Source: Streptomyces sp. NBC_01116 (GTDB lineage: Bacteria > Actinomycetota > Actinomycetes > Streptomycetales > Streptomycetaceae). Taken from it: 64,000 nt of DNA. The first letter of the stretch is position 1. Each line of letters starts with the position of its first letter. The stretch is from NCBI RefSeq assembly GCF_041435495.1, contig NZ_CP108644.1:992001-1056000 (forward strand), in the 5' to 3' direction. Below the pieces are notes generated by a model. That model did no database searches. It was given only the letters and a program-made list of their open reading frames with translations, and was not told where the DNA came from. Positions 15,858-25,719 of the stretch are shown here, one piece after another. A program made the translations under genes and the position numbers.

Positions 15858-16469
15858 TCAGCCGTTCGGCGCCACCGGTCCGGTGAAGGGTGGGAGAGCG
15901 GTGAACCCGGGGTCGACCGTCACGGCTGCCGCGAGCGTGTCGAGCGTCCGGCGGACCCGGGTGAGCGGGTGGTCCGGGAACTCCGCGTCCCACTGGGCGT
16001 GGTCCGCCGCGTGGAAGGGCAGCCCGCCCTGGACCTCGGGGGCGTAGGGGTGCGGCCGGAAGTACGGGCCGGGGCCGAGCTTGGCCAGCACCACGGCTTC
16101 CCGCATCCCCGTCATGCCGCGCTCCGCCGCCTGGATCTTCACCACGGTGCTGCATCCGGCGCGCGGCACGGTGAGGCTGCCGATGAACGCCTGTCCGCTG
16201 GGCTGTCCCGGCAGCGGCAGTTTGAGTATCTGGCGCAGGGCGGGCAGTTCGCCCAGACGCTTCACCGAGGCCTCGATGAGTCCGCCGCCCGCTCGGGCGG
16301 TGAAGTGGGTCAGGCCGTGGCGCAGGGCGGGGCCGTCGTCCAGTGCGGCCGGCAGATCCGGCGGCAGGTCGAAGAAGTGCAGCGACAGCACATCACCGTG
16401 GTCGTCGAGCCAGGTATCGGTGTCCACGGTTCGGAAGCCGGGGAGTTCCACCCCGAGGAGAGCTCTCAT
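15858..16469 (-). CDS. Hypothetical soluble protein
   Basis: 203-residue protein I do not recognise. It has no membrane segment or signal peptide. It begins MRALLGVELPGFRTVDTD and contains HFFDLPPDLPAALDD, LPLPGQPSGQAFIGSLTVPR and PYFRPHPYAPEVQGG, the last being Pro/His-rich. Codon usage is ordinary for the window, so it is likely a real gene. It lies downstream of an ABC exporter gene on the same strand (90-base gap) and may be co-transcribed with it. No function proposed. Confidence 0.7.
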   Translation of the reverse strand: MRALLGVELPGFRTVDTDTWLDDHGDVLSLHFFDLPPDLPAALDDGPALRHGLTHFTARAGGGLIEASVKRLGELPALRQILKLPLPGQPSGQAFIGSLTVPRAGCSTVVKIQAAERGMTGMREAVVLAKLGPGPYFRPHPYAPEVQGGLPFHAADHAQWDAEFPDHPLTRVRRTLDTLAAAVTVDPGFTALPPFTGPVAPNG

Positions 16470-16559
16470 GCGCGGCGATCATGCCGTACGCGCGTCGCGC
16501 CGGTGGCATCAGGGCTGTCACATCTCCCTGACGCCGGGGCCGCGGTCCTGCCCGGGCAG

Positions 16560-18374
16560 TCAGGGGGCCGGAACCGGGACCGGGTGGGAGTCGCGGCGGA
16601 TCAGTGCCCCGTAGCGGCCGTCCCGGTCGAGCAGTTCCTCGTGCGTGCCGCGCTCGGCGACCCGTCCGTCCTCCAGGACCACGATCTGGTCCGCGTCGCG
16701 GACGGTGGAGAGGCGGTGCGCGATGGTGAGCGTGGTCCGTCCGGCGGACAGGGCGTCGATCGCCTGCTGCACGGCCTGTTCCGTACGGGTGTCGAGCGCG
16801 CTGGTCGCCTCGTCGAGGATCAGCACCGGTGGGTCGCGCAGGATGGTGCGGGCGATGGCGAGGCGCTGCTTCTCACCGCCCGAGAAGCGGTAGCCGCGCT
16901 CACCGACCAGGGTGTCGTAGCCGTCGGGCAGGGAGGCGATGTGGTCGTGGATCTGCGCGGCGCGGGCCGCGGCCTCGATCTCCTCGTCGGTGGCGTCCGG
17001 CTTGGCGAAGCGCAGGTTGTCGGCGACCGAGGCGTGGAAGAGATAGGTCTCCTGCGAGACGACGCCGACCGCTCGGGCGAGGGTGTCGAAGTCCAGATCG
17101 CGGACGTCGACCCCGTCGAGCGTGACCCGGCCGCCGGTGACGTCGTACAGCCGGGGCACGAGGTAGCTCAGGGTGGACTTGCCGGAGCCGGTGGATCCGA
17201 CGACCGCGAGGCTGCCGCCTGCGGGAACGGTCACGTCGATGCCGGTCAGCGTCGGGCCGCTCTTCTCGTCGTAGCCGAAGTCGACGTCCTCGAAGGCGAT
17301 CTCGCCGCGGATCTTCTCCAGGCGGACCGGATTCTCCGGTTCGGTGATGTCCACCGTGAGGTCGAGGTACTCGAAGATGCGCTGGAAGAGGGCGAGGGAG
17401 GTCTGCATCTGCACACCGGTGGAGAGGAGGCTGACCGCCGGGCGGAACAGTCCCTGCTGGAGGGTGACGAAAGCGACCAGCGTGCCGATGGAGACGGCGG
17501 CCGCCCCGGACGCGAAGGTGAGGCCTGCCGCCCAGTAGATGACGGCGGGCATGGCGGCCATCACGATGCCGATCGTCGACATCCGCCAGCGCCCGGCCAT
17601 GTTGGAGCGCACTTCGAGGTCGACCAGGCGCTCGGACTCCTCGGCGAAGCCCTGGGTGAGGGAGTCGGAGCGGCCCATCGTGCGGCCGAGGAGGATGCCG
17701 CTGACCGAGAGGGACTCGGTGACGGTGGCGGCCATCGCCGCCATCTGCTTCTGGCGCTGGGTGGTGATCCTCTTCCGCTCCCGGCCGACGCGGCGGCTGA
17801 TCGCGACGAAGACCGGCAGCAGGAGCAGCGAGACGACAGTGAGCCGCCAGTCGAGGGCGAGCATGGCGACGACGGTGGCGATGACGGCCGTGAGGTTGGA
17901 GACGAGCGAGGTCGCGGTGGAGGTGACCGTCGCCTGCATGCCGCCGATGTCGTTGGCGATGCGGGACTGGACCTCGCCCGTGCGGGTGCGGGTGAAGAAG
18001 GCGAGCGGCATCCGCTGGAGCTGGGTGTAGACGGCGGTGCGCAGGTCATGCATGACGCGCTGACCGACGGTGGTCGAGATCAGGGTCTGGAGCACGCCGA
18101 AGACGCTGGTCATCACGGCGGTGAGGATCATGCCGAGCGCCAGCAGGGTCAGCAGGCCCGTGCGTCCCTGCGGGATCGCGGTGTCCAGGATCTCGCGCAG
18201 CAGGAACGGGGAGGCGACCGACACCAGCGAGGACGCGCCGACCAGCAGGCCGACGACGGCCAGTCGGCCGCGGTAGGGGTGGAAGAGGCGGAGGATGCGG
18301 CGTACCTCGGCGGGCGGCCGGTCGGTGGCGCCGGCATCGGGTGGGGGCGTCCACGTGGGCTCGTCGGGCTTCAT
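16560..18374 (-). CDS. ABC exporter (fused membrane and ATPase domains), MarR-controlled
   Basis: Homodimeric-type exporter, 604 residues from the ATG at 18374 (AAGGAG just upstream). Six membrane helices fill residues ~40-330. The ATPase shows Walker A VVGSTGSGKST (~390), signature FSGGEKQR, Walker B VLILDEATSALD and H-loop TIAHRLSTVRDAD, so both site types are intact. It is divergent from a MarR regulator across a palindrome-rich promoter, the usual layout of a MarR-repressed multidrug efflux gene. The exported compound is unknown. Confidence 0.9.
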   Translation of the reverse strand: MKPDEPTWTPPPDAGATDRPPAEVRRILRLFHPYRGRLAVVGLLVGASSLVSVASPFLLREILDTAIPQGRTGLLTLLALGMILTAVMTSVFGVLQTLISTTVGQRVMHDLRTAVYTQLQRMPLAFFTRTRTGEVQSRIANDIGGMQATVTSTATSLVSNLTAVIATVVAMLALDWRLTVVSLLLLPVFVAISRRVGRERKRITTQRQKQMAAMAATVTESLSVSGILLGRTMGRSDSLTQGFAEESERLVDLEVRSNMAGRWRMSTIGIVMAAMPAVIYWAAGLTFASGAAAVSIGTLVAFVTLQQGLFRPAVSLLSTGVQMQTSLALFQRIFEYLDLTVDITEPENPVRLEKIRGEIAFEDVDFGYDEKSGPTLTGIDVTVPAGGSLAVVGSTGSGKSTLSYLVPRLYDVTGGRVTLDGVDVRDLDFDTLARAVGVVSQETYLFHASVADNLRFAKPDATDEEIEAAARAAQIHDHIASLPDGYDTLVGERGYRFSGGEKQRLAIARTILRDPPVLILDEATSALDTRTEQAVQQAIDALSAGRTTLTIAHRLSTVRDADQIVVLEDGRVAERGTHEELLDRDGRYGALIRRDSHPVPVPAP

Positions 18375-18440
18375 GGGCTCCTTCGTCGGGCGTGAGGCGT
18401 GACCGGGCGGACCAGGCCCTCGCACATGGAGAGCTTAGCT

Positions 18441-18484
18441 CATTGTTACCTATACTCACAATGAACAAGGTCCTGATATTGTTC
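18441..18484. promoter_or_regulatory. Divergent promoter with two MarR-type palindromes
   Basis: Two overlapping inverted repeats: CATTGT-N11-ACAATG at 18441-18463 and GAACAA-N10-TTGTTC at 18463-18484. Both share the ACAA/TTGT core. TATACT at 18451-18456 is a good -10 candidate inside the first. This AT-rich island sits between divergent ABC and MarR genes, as expected for autoregulation plus exporter repression. Binding by the MarR protein is inferred. Confidence 0.6.
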
Positions 18485-18488
18485 CCGT

Positions 18489-18986
18489 ATGGACGCCCCA
18501 GATCCCCCCGGCTCGACCGGCCCAACCGGCCCAACCGGCCCAACCGGCTCGACCGACACCGACGGCATGCTCGCCGAGCAGCTGCTGCGGCTGACCCGCA
18601 GGCTGCACCGCATCCAGAGCCGCCAGCTGGAGCCGATCGACATCACTCCGGCCCAGTTCCGGCTGCTGCGGACGGTCGCGAGCTACGACGCGGCCCCCCG
18701 GATGGCGGATCTCGCCCGGCGCCTGGACGTCGTTCCGCGCGCCGTGACGACGCTGGTCGACGCGCTGGAGGCGAGCGGCCGGGTGCGTCGCGCCCCGGAT
18801 CCCGACAGCCGCCGGGTGGTCCGCGTCGAGATCACGGACGAGGGGCGCGCCACGCTAAGGTCCCTGCGCAGCGCGCGCCGGGCCGCCGCGGAGGAGATCC
18901 TTGCCCCATTGACCGCCGATCAGCGCGAGGTCCTCGGCGGGCTGCTGTCCGCCCTGGTCGACGGCATGCCGGAACGCCACTGCTGA
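18489..18986 (+). CDS. MarR family transcriptional regulator
   Basis: 165-residue winged-helix regulator. Recognition region: DITPAQFRLLRTVASYDAAPRMADLARRLDVVPRAVTTLVDALEASG, followed by the wing with DPDSRRVVRVEITDEG (fragments only quoted; positions ~53-117). The first 27 residues are an unusual collagen-like GSTGPTGPTGPTGSTD tract encoded by tandem 9-bp CAACCGGCC repeats, before the MarR helix starting MLAEQLLRLTRRL. A second in-frame ATG at that Met (18567) is an alternative start. It likely represses the divergent exporter and itself through the palindromes at 18441-18484. Confidence 0.9.
   Translation: MDAPDPPGSTGPTGPTGPTGSTDTDGMLAEQLLRLTRRLHRIQSRQLEPIDITPAQFRLLRTVASYDAAPRMADLARRLDVVPRAVTTLVDALEASGRVRRAPDPDSRRVVRVEITDEGRATLRSLRSARRAAAEEILAPLTADQREVLGGLLSALVDGMPERHC
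18523..18549 (+). repeat. Tandem 9-bp repeat encoding Gly-Pro-Thr
   Basis: Three copies of CAACCGGCC (last one ending in T), giving the GPTGPTGPTG tract at the N-terminus of the MarR protein. In-frame copy number change would alter only tail length. Confidence 0.75.
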
Positions 18987-19019
18987 CCACCCCGCCGAGC
19001 CGCCGAGGAGATGTCCGAC

Positions 19020-21965
19020 ATGCCGCTGCTGGAGCCCGACCCGGAAGCCCTGCGTCCCGGAACGGCACGAGAGCCCGCCCCCGACCGTGTCACCGACCGC
19101 AGCGCCGGCGGCACCCCGGAGCCGCTGCGCGGGGAGCTGACGGCGCTGCTCGGCGCCGACAAGGTGCTCTGGAAGATCTCCGACCTGGTGCGGTACGCCT
19201 CCGACGCCAGCCCCTACCGCTTCCTCCCCAGGGTCGTGCTGGTCCCCGAGAATCTCGACGACGTCTCCGCGATCCTGTCGTACGCCCACGGCAAGGGCCG
19301 TGACGTGGTCTTCCGGGCCGCGGGCACCAGCCTCAACGGCCAGGCGCAGGGCGAGGACATCCTCGTCGACGTACGCCGCCACTGGACGGGCGTCGAGGTG
19401 CTGGACGAGGGGGCGCGGGCCCGGATCGGGCCGGGGACGACGGTGATGCGGGCCAACATCACCCTCGCCCGGTACGGCAGGCTGCTGGGCCCCGACCCGG
19501 CCAGCGCCATCGCCTGCACCGTCGGCGGGGTCGTCGCCAACAACGCCTCCGGCATGACCGCGGGCACCACCCGCAACTCCTACCGGACGCTCGCCTCGCT
19601 CACCTTCGTGCTGCCGAGCGGCACCGTCGTCGACACCGCCGACCCGGCCGCCGACGAGGAGCTGGCCCGTGCCGAGCCGGAGCTGTGCGCGGGGCTGATG
19701 GAGCTGAAGGCGGAGATCGGGGCGGACGAGGAGCTGACGGCGAGGATCCGCGCCAAGTACACGATCAAGAACACCAACGGCTACCGCCTGGACGCCTTCC
19801 TCGACGGGGCGACGCCGGTGGAGATCCTGCGGGGACTGATGGTCGGCTCCGAGGGCACGTTCGGCTTCATCTCCGAGGTCGTCTTCGACACCCTGCCGCT
19901 CGACCGGCGGATCTCCAGCGCCCTGCTGTTCTTCCCCTCCCTCACCGCCGCCGCGGCCGCCGTGCCCCGGTTCAACGAGGCGGGGGCCATCGCCGTGGAG
20001 CTGATGGACGGCAACACCCTGCGCGCCTCCGTCAGCGTGCCGGGCGTTCCGGCGGACTGGGCGGCGCTGCCCCGGACCACGACCGCGCTGCTGGTGGAGT
20101 TCCGGGCGGCCGACGAGGCGGGCCAGGAGGCGTTCGAGCGGGCGGCCGACGCCGTCGTCGCCGGTCTGGACCTGGTCGTCCCGGCCCTGTCGGTGACCAA
20201 CGCGTTCACCCGGGACGCCGGGACGATCGCCGGGTACTGGAAGGCCCGCAAGGCGTTCGTCACGGCGGTCGGCGGGTCCCGGCCCTCGGGCACCACCCTG
20301 ATCACGGAGGACTTCGCGGTGCCGCCCGCCCGGCTGGCGGAGGCCTGCGAGGCGCTGCTGGAGCTCCAGTCGCGCCACGGCTTCGACGCCGCCGTGGCCG
20401 GTCACGCCGCGCACGGCAATCTGCACTTCCTGCTCGCGTTCGACGCGGCGAAGCCGGCCGACGTCGAGCGGTACGACGCCTTCATGCAGGAGTTCTGCGC
20501 CCTGGTGGTGGACCGTTTCGACGGGTCGCTCAAGGCGGAGCACGCCACCGGGCGCAATATCGCGCCGTTCCTGGAGCGGGAGTGGGGGCCGCGCGCCACG
20601 GAGCTGATGTGGCGGACGAAGCAGGTCATCGATCCCGCCGGGGTGCTCGCGCCGCGCATCGTCCTGGACCGGGATCCGCGGGCCCATCTGCGGGGTCTGA
20701 AGACCATTCCGAAGGTGGAGGCGGTCGCCGACCCGTGCATCGAGTGCGGCTTCTGCGAACCGACCTGCCCCAGCGAGGATCTGACGACCACTCCACGCCA
20801 GCGGATCGTGCTGCGCCGGGAGATGATGCGCCAGGAGGACGGCTCGCCGGTGGAAGCCGGTCTGCTGGACGCCTACGGGTACGACGCCGTGGACACCTGC
20901 GCCGGGGATTCCACCTGCAAGCTCGCCTGCCCGGTCGGCATCGACACCGGGGCCATGATGAAGGGCTTCCGGCACCGCAGGCACACGCCGCGCGAGGAGC
21001 GGATCGCCGCGCTGACCGCGAAGAACTTCCGTGTGGTGGAGGCCTCGGCGCGACTGGCCGTGGCGGTCGCGGACGCGGTCGGCGACCGGGTGGGCGACGG
21101 TCCGCTCGGGGCCGTGACGCGGCTCGCCCGCAAGGCCGTCCGCCCCGATCTCGTACCGGAGTGGCTGCCCCAGATCCCGGGGGCGGCGGCCGGGCGGCTG
21201 CCGCGTACGGACCGGGTCGGGGCGAGCGCGGTCTACTACCCGGCCTGCGTCAACCGCATCTTCGCCGGGCCGGACGGCCGCCCCGGCCTCTCCCTGGCCG
21301 AGGCGGTGGTAGCGGTGTCCGGGCGGGCGGGGAAGCCCGTGTGGATCCCGAAGGACGTGGCGGGGACGTGCTGCGCGACGATCTGGCACTCCAAGGGGTA
21401 CGACGCGGGCAACAGGATCATGGCGAACCGCATCGTGGAGGCCGCCTGGGGCTGGACGGCGGGCGGACAGCTGCCGCTGGTCGTCGACGCGTCCTCGTGC
21501 ACGCTCGGCATCGCCGAGGAGGTGGTGCCCTACCTCAGCGAGGACAACCGGGCGCTGCACCGTGAACTGACCGTCGTGGACTCGCTGGTGTGGGCGGCCG
21601 AGGAACTGCTGCCGGAGCTGACGGTGTTCCGCACGGTCGGGTCGGCCGTCGTACATCCGACCTGTTCGATGGAACACCTGGGTGACGTGGGGCAGTTGCG
21701 TGCGCTCGCCGAGGCGTGCGCGGACGAGGTCGTGGTGCCGGACGACGCGGGATGCTGCGCGTTCGCGGGCGACCGGGGGATGCTGCACAAGGAGTTGACC
21801 GACTCGGCGACGGCCAAGGAGGCGGCCGAGGTCGGCCTCCGCGCCTACGACGCCCATCTGTCCGCGAACAGGATGTGCGAGATCGGCATGGAACGGGCCA
21901 CCGGAAAGCCCTACCGCTCGGCGCTGATCGAGCTGGAGCACGCGACCCGGCCGACCGTCCGCTGA
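19020..21965 (+). CDS. FAD-binding and (Fe-S)-binding oxidoreductase, D-lactate dehydrogenase (Dld-II) type
   Basis: Large membrane-associated dehydrogenase, ~981 residues, passing electrons from D-lactate or a related 2-hydroxy acid to the quinone pool. The order is: FAD_binding_4 (FRAAGTSLNGQAQGEDI, CTVGGVVANNASGM), FAD oxidase C-terminal domain (HAAHGNLHFLL, GVLAPRIVLDRD), a 4Fe-4S pair near residue 575 (CIECGFCEPTCP and CKLACPVG), and Cys-rich CCG segments (GTCCATIW, GCCAFAGD). GAGGAG touches the ATG at 19011, so the ATG at 19020 (nine-base spacer) is the better start. It begins 33 bases after marR on the same strand. Exact substrate is inferred from family. Confidence 0.88.
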   Translation: MPLLEPDPEALRPGTAREPAPDRVTDRSAGGTPEPLRGELTALLGADKVLWKISDLVRYASDASPYRFLPRVVLVPENLDDVSAILSYAHGKGRDVVFRAAGTSLNGQAQGEDILVDVRRHWTGVEVLDEGARARIGPGTTVMRANITLARYGRLLGPDPASAIACTVGGVVANNASGMTAGTTRNSYRTLASLTFVLPSGTVVDTADPAADEELARAEPELCAGLMELKAEIGADEELTARIRAKYTIKNTNGYRLDAFLDGATPVEILRGLMVGSEGTFGFISEVVFDTLPLDRRISSALLFFPSLTAAAAAVPRFNEAGAIAVELMDGNTLRASVSVPGVPADWAALPRTTTALLVEFRAADEAGQEAFERAADAVVAGLDLVVPALSVTNAFTRDAGTIAGYWKARKAFVTAVGGSRPSGTTLITEDFAVPPARLAEACEALLELQSRHGFDAAVAGHAAHGNLHFLLAFDAAKPADVERYDAFMQEFCALVVDRFDGSLKAEHATGRNIAPFLEREWGPRATELMWRTKQVIDPAGVLAPRIVLDRDPRAHLRGLKTIPKVEAVADPCIECGFCEPTCPSEDLTTTPRQRIVLRREMMRQEDGSPVEAGLLDAYGYDAVDTCAGDSTCKLACPVGIDTGAMMKGFRHRRHTPREERIAALTAKNFRVVEASARLAVAVADAVGDRVGDGPLGAVTRLARKAVRPDLVPEWLPQIPGAAAGRLPRTDRVGASAVYYPACVNRIFAGPDGRPGLSLAEAVVAVSGRAGKPVWIPKDVAGTCCATIWHSKGYDAGNRIMANRIVEAAWGWTAGGQLPLVVDASSCTLGIAEEVVPYLSEDNRALHRELTVVDSLVWAAEELLPELTVFRTVGSAVVHPTCSMEHLGDVGQLRALAEACADEVVVPDDAGCCAFAGDRGMLHKELTDSATAKEAAEVGLRAYDAHLSANRMCEIGMERATGKPYRSALIELEHATRPTVR

Positions 21966-22021
21966 GCATCCGAAGCCGGGCGCGAACGCCCCGTCCGACG
22001 TGCACATATGAGCGTTTCGAG

Positions 22022-22048
22022 GCCCCGATTGGTTGCACCAGTCGGGGC
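22022..22048. terminator. Hairpin terminator after the Dld-type gene
   Basis: A 12-bp stem GCCCCGATTGGT/ACCAGTCGGGGC (one G-T wobble) with a three-base loop, 56 bases after the stop. Confidence 0.7.
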
Positions 22049-22227
22049 TTCGGCGTGCCGTGAAGAAAGTCCATGGTTTGAGGACGAGAGTCCAAATACT
22101 TCTCTTGCGCACCATCAGCCTCACCCTCCAGGGTCCTTACCGAGACCCGGTCCCCGCGCTCGTCATCCGTACGGCGACCGGACGCGCTCGCGCACCGTCT
22201 GAACCCCCAACCCCACCTGGAGGCTCG

Positions 22228-23712
22228 ATGAACGACGACGCCCGGCCCGCACCGGAACCGCAGGACATACCCCCGCACGGCGGCGCGGCCGACGAGGCTG
22301 CGCGGCAGGATCCCAGCCGCCGTTCGGTGCTGTGGACCACGGCGGGCGTGGCCGGCGCCGGACTCGGCCTCGGCGCACTGGGCACCGGGACCGCGTCGGC
22401 GGCCGGGACGACCGCCCCGCAAGCCCTCTCCGCCGCGGAAGCGGCCGCCGCCGCACCCGCCCGGCAGGGCCGCACCATGGCGGACGTCCGCTTCGAGGGG
22501 CGCTCGACGATCCGGGTCGGCATCGTGGGCCTCGGCAACCGGGGCGGCAGCATGATCGACCTGTTCCTCGCCGTGCCGGGCGTCCAGGTGAAGGCGGTCT
22601 GCGACCCGGTCCGGGACAAGGCGGAGAGGGCCGCGGCCAAGGTGACGGCCGCCGGTCAGCCCGCGCCCACCGTCTACGCCAAGGGCGAGGACGACTACGA
22701 GAACCTCTGCAAGCGCGGGGACCTCGACTTCGTCTATGTGGCGACCCCGTGGGAGCTGCACTTCCCGATGGCGAAGGCGGCGATGCTGAACGGGAAGCAC
22801 GTCGGCGTGGAGTGCCCGATCGCCATGCGGCTGGAAGAGCTCTGGCAGTTGGTGGACCTCTCCGAGCGCACCCGGCGGCACTGCATGCAGCTGGAGAACT
22901 GTTGCTACGGCAAGAACGAGATGCGGGTGCTGCGCATGGCGCACGCGGGTCTCTTCGGCGATCTGCTGCACGGGGCGGGCGCCTACAACCACGACCTGCG
23001 CGAGCTGATGTTCGACCCCGACTACTACGAGGGCCCCTGGCGCCGGCTGTGGCACACCCGGCTGCGCGGTGACCTCTACCCCAACCACGGGTTCGGGCCG
23101 GTCGCCAACTACATGGACGTCAACCGGGGCGACCGGGCGACAAGCATCACGAGCATCGGCACCCCGGCCCTGTCGCTCGCCGCGTACCGCAAGGAGCACG
23201 TGCCGGCCGGCGATCCCAGCTGGAAGGAGTCGTACATCGGGGCCGACCGGACGATCAGCCTCGTACAGACGGCCAAGGGCCGGGTGATCCGGCTGGAGCA
23301 CGACGTGTCGTCCCCGCACCCCTACTCCCGTATCAACAGCCTCGGCGGTACGCGAGGGGTGTTCGAGGACTATCCGGAACGGATCTACCTGGAGCCCACG
23401 AACACGAACCACCAGTGGGACGACTTCAAGAAGTACGCCGAGTGGGACCACTGGCTCTGGAAGGAGCACGCGAACCCGCCGGGCGGCCACGGCGGCATGG
23501 ACTACATGATGGTCTTCCGGCTGATGCAGTGCATGCGGCTCGGTCTGGTCCCCGACTTCGACGTGTACGACGCGGCGACCTGGACGGCCCCCGTGCCGCT
23601 GAGCCATCTCTCCATCAAGGCCAAGGGCGCGCCGCTGCCGATCCCGGACTTCACCCGGGGCGAGTGGAGGAAGGCCCGGTCCGGCATGGACTCCGAGAAG
23701 CCCGCGGAGTGA
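22228..23712 (+). CDS. Tat-exported Gfo/Idh/MocA-family protein, GH109 (alpha-N-acetylgalactosaminidase-like)
   Basis: 494-residue secreted NAD-dependent glycosidase-like protein. The ATG at 22228 follows GGAGG. The Tat signal is [16 protein letters not shown] with Arg31-Arg32 and a hydrophobic stretch to TASAA. The Rossmann motif is [13 protein letters not shown] at residue ~93. GH109 hallmarks include [35 protein letters not shown] and [16 protein letters not shown], and near the C-terminus [19 protein letters not shown]109 enzymes use bound NAD+ for a redox-assisted glycoside cleavage. The sugar specificity is not provable here. Stands alone, with a strong terminator after it. Confidence 0.85.
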   Translation: MNDDARPAPEPQDIPPHGGAADEAARQDPSRRSVLWTTAGVAGAGLGLGALGTGTASAAGTTAPQALSAAEAAAAAPARQGRTMADVRFEGRSTIRVGIVGLGNRGGSMIDLFLAVPGVQVKAVCDPVRDKAERAAAKVTAAGQPAPTVYAKGEDDYENLCKRGDLDFVYVATPWELHFPMAKAAMLNGKHVGVECPIAMRLEELWQLVDLSERTRRHCMQLENCCYGKNEMRVLRMAHAGLFGDLLHGAGAYNHDLRELMFDPDYYEGPWRRLWHTRLRGDLYPNHGFGPVANYMDVNRGDRATSITSIGTPALSLAAYRKEHVPAGDPSWKESYIGADRTISLVQTAKGRVIRLEHDVSSPHPYSRINSLGGTRGVFEDYPERIYLEPTNTNHQWDDFKKYAEWDHWLWKEHANPPGGHGGMDYMMVFRLMQCMRLGLVPDFDVYDAATWTAPVPLSHLSIKAKGAPLPIPDFTRGEWRKARSGMDSEKPAE

Positions 23713-23719
23713 CGTGACC

Positions 23720-23750
23720 GGGGTCCCGGGCCGCGTGGGCCCGGGACCCC
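23720..23750. terminator. Strong hairpin terminator
   Basis: Perfect 13-bp stem GGGGTCCCGGGCC/GGCCCGGGACCCC with loop GCGTG, seven bases after the GH109-like gene. Confidence 0.8.
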
Positions 23751-23871
23751 GCTGGGCTGCGGAGTGGGCCGGAAAACCGGTTGCCCCGGACCGGGACGAA
23801 CAGGGAACCTTGCACGTCAACCTGTTCTTAGGGGTCCTTCCGGATCTCCGTTTCACAAGCCCTGGGACGTC

Positions 23872-25719
23872 ATGCAGATTCGCGACCTTCCGTATTCGGA
23901 TCCCGGCGACCCCGATGTCCGCTCAGGCCCTCGCTTCCTCTACTGGCTCGGGCGCAACCAGCTCGGGGGGCAGACGAAGGCCCTCTGCTGGGGGCTGCTG
24001 CACCAACTGGGTATCGCCGGTATGCCGGTCGGTGTGGGTCTCGCCGTCCAGGCCGTCATCGACCGTTCGGGAAGCCGGCTGGCCCTGGCGGGCGGTCTCA
24101 TCGCGATCCTCGGCATCGTGCTCGCCCTCGGCGACACCATGCTCCACCGGACCGCCGTGACCAACTGGATCACCGCCGCGGCCCGGGTCCAGCAGCTGCT
24201 CGCCCGCAAGACCGCGGAGCTGGGCTCGGCGCTGACGCGACGGGTCGCGGCCGGTGAGGTCGTCGCCGTCTCGACCGGCGACGTGGAGAAGATCGGCTGG
24301 TTCGTCGAGGCGCTCTCCCGCTTCGCGGCCGCCGCCATCGCCCTCGTGGGGGTCTGCGTATGGCTGGCCTTCTACCTCCCGTCCCTCGGTCTGATGGTGG
24401 CGCTCGCCATGCCGGTGCTCGCCCTGGCCGTGCTCCCGTTGCTGCCGCGCGCCACCCGGCGCGCCGACGAGCAGCGCGAGAAGGCGGGCAAGGCCACCGA
24501 ATTGGCCTCGGACACGGTCGCCGGACTGCGCGTCCTGCGCGGTATCGGCGGCGAGGAGCTGTTCCTCGGCCGCTACCGCCGCGCCTCCCAGGAGGTGCGC
24601 GGGGCAGCCGTGCGCTCGGCCCGGATGTGGGCGCTGATCTCGGCGGTGCAGGTGCTGCTGCCGGGAATCCTGCTGATCTCCCTGATCTGGTACGGGGCGA
24701 CGCTGGCCCGGGACGGCCGTATCGAGGTCGGACAGCTGGTCACCGTCTACAGCGCGGTCACCCTGATGCTGTTCCCGTTGCGGCACTTCGAGGAGATCGC
24801 GATGGCGTACTCCTTCTCGCGGCCGTCCGCCCAGCGTGCGGTGCGCGTGCTGTCGCTGCGCCGCAGCGCCCGGGAGGCCACCGTCGAGGGGGTGACGCCC
24901 TCCGGCGACCTGTACGACCCGGCGACCGGACTGATGGCCCCCCGGGGGCAGTTCACGGCCGCCGTCTGCGGTGACCCGGACCAGGCGGGCCGGCTGGCCG
25001 AACGGCTCGGCGGGCACGCCGGGACCGGCGAGGAGAGCGAGGACGGGGAGGCTTCGGCCACGCCCCCGTCGGTCCTGCTCGGCGGGGTCGCGCTCGACGA
25101 GCTCCCGCTGGAGGCCGCACGGGCCGCGGTGCTGGTCCAGGACAAGGACCCGGTGCTGCTGTCCGGCACGCTCCGCGAGCTGCTGGACATCCCGTCCTCG
25201 GGTCTGGTCACCGCCGAGGCGGCGTTGGAGGCGGCCCAGTGCGGTGACGTGCTGAGCGCCCTGGCGCAGGCCTCCCCCGACAACGGCGGGGACCCGATGC
25301 GGACCCGGATCACCGAGCGCGGCCGGTCCCTGTCCGGCGGTCAGCGCCAGCGCCTCGCGCTGGCCAGGTCGCTGGTCACCGACCCGGAGGCGCTGGTGCT
25401 GGACGAGCCGACCTCCGCGGTCGACTCGCACACCGAGGCGCGGGTCGCCGCCGGGATCGCGAAGCTGCGCCGGGGCCGTACGACGGTGGCGTTCGCCTCG
25501 TCCCCGCTGCTGCTCGACGCCGCGGACCGGGTGGTCCTCGTCCACGAGGGCACGGTCGTCGCCGTGGGGACCCACCGCGACCTGCTGCGCACCGAACCCC
25601 GCTACCGGGCGGTCGTCACCCGGGAGACCGACGACGAGGCCGCCGCCACGAGCGGGCCGCACGGCGTCGGTGAAGTCCCCGCCATGAAGAACATCCAGGA
25701 AATCGAGGAGAGGGCATGA
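23872..25719 (+). CDS. ABC exporter subunit with degenerate Walker A (heterodimer half A)
   Basis: 615-residue exporter half with N-terminal membrane domain (about residues 35-320) and C-terminal ATPase. Where Walker A (GxxGxGKST) should be, the sequence reads FTAAVCGDPDQAGRLAERL: the Lys and Ser/Thr are missing. The signature LSGGQRQRLALARSL, Walker B ALVLDEPTSAVD and a modified H-loop FASSPLLLD (no His) are present downstream. This fits the non-catalytic-site partner of a heterodimer. The next gene overlaps by ATGA. Starting at ATG 23872 gives a standard N-terminus; the upstream in-frame ATG at 23764 has no support. Substrate unknown. Confidence 0.88.
   Translation: MQIRDLPYSDPGDPDVRSGPRFLYWLGRNQLGGQTKALCWGLLHQLGIAGMPVGVGLAVQAVIDRSGSRLALAGGLIAILGIVLALGDTMLHRTAVTNWITAAARVQQLLARKTAELGSALTRRVAAGEVVAVSTGDVEKIGWFVEALSRFAAAAIALVGVCVWLAFYLPSLGLMVALAMPVLALAVLPLLPRATRRADEQREKAGKATELASDTVAGLRVLRGIGGEELFLGRYRRASQEVRGAAVRSARMWALISAVQVLLPGILLISLIWYGATLARDGRIEVGQLVTVYSAVTLMLFPLRHFEEIAMAYSFSRPSAQRAVRVLSLRRSAREATVEGVTPSGDLYDPATGLMAPRGQFTAAVCGDPDQAGRLAERLGGHAGTGEESEDGEASATPPSVLLGGVALDELPLEAARAAVLVQDKDPVLLSGTLRELLDIPSSGLVTAEAALEAAQCGDVLSALAQASPDNGGDPMRTRITERGRSLSGGQRQRLALARSLVTDPEALVLDEPTSAVDSHTEARVAAGIAKLRRGRTTVAFASSPLLLDAADRVVLVHEGTVVAVGTHRDLLRTEPRYRAVVTRETDDEAAATSGPHGVGEVPAMKNIQEIEERA

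Noticed and set aside
18855..22124. A 1089-codon minus-strand open frame
   Set aside because: Antisense shadow of the Dld-type gene, created by GC-rich third positions; no motifs.
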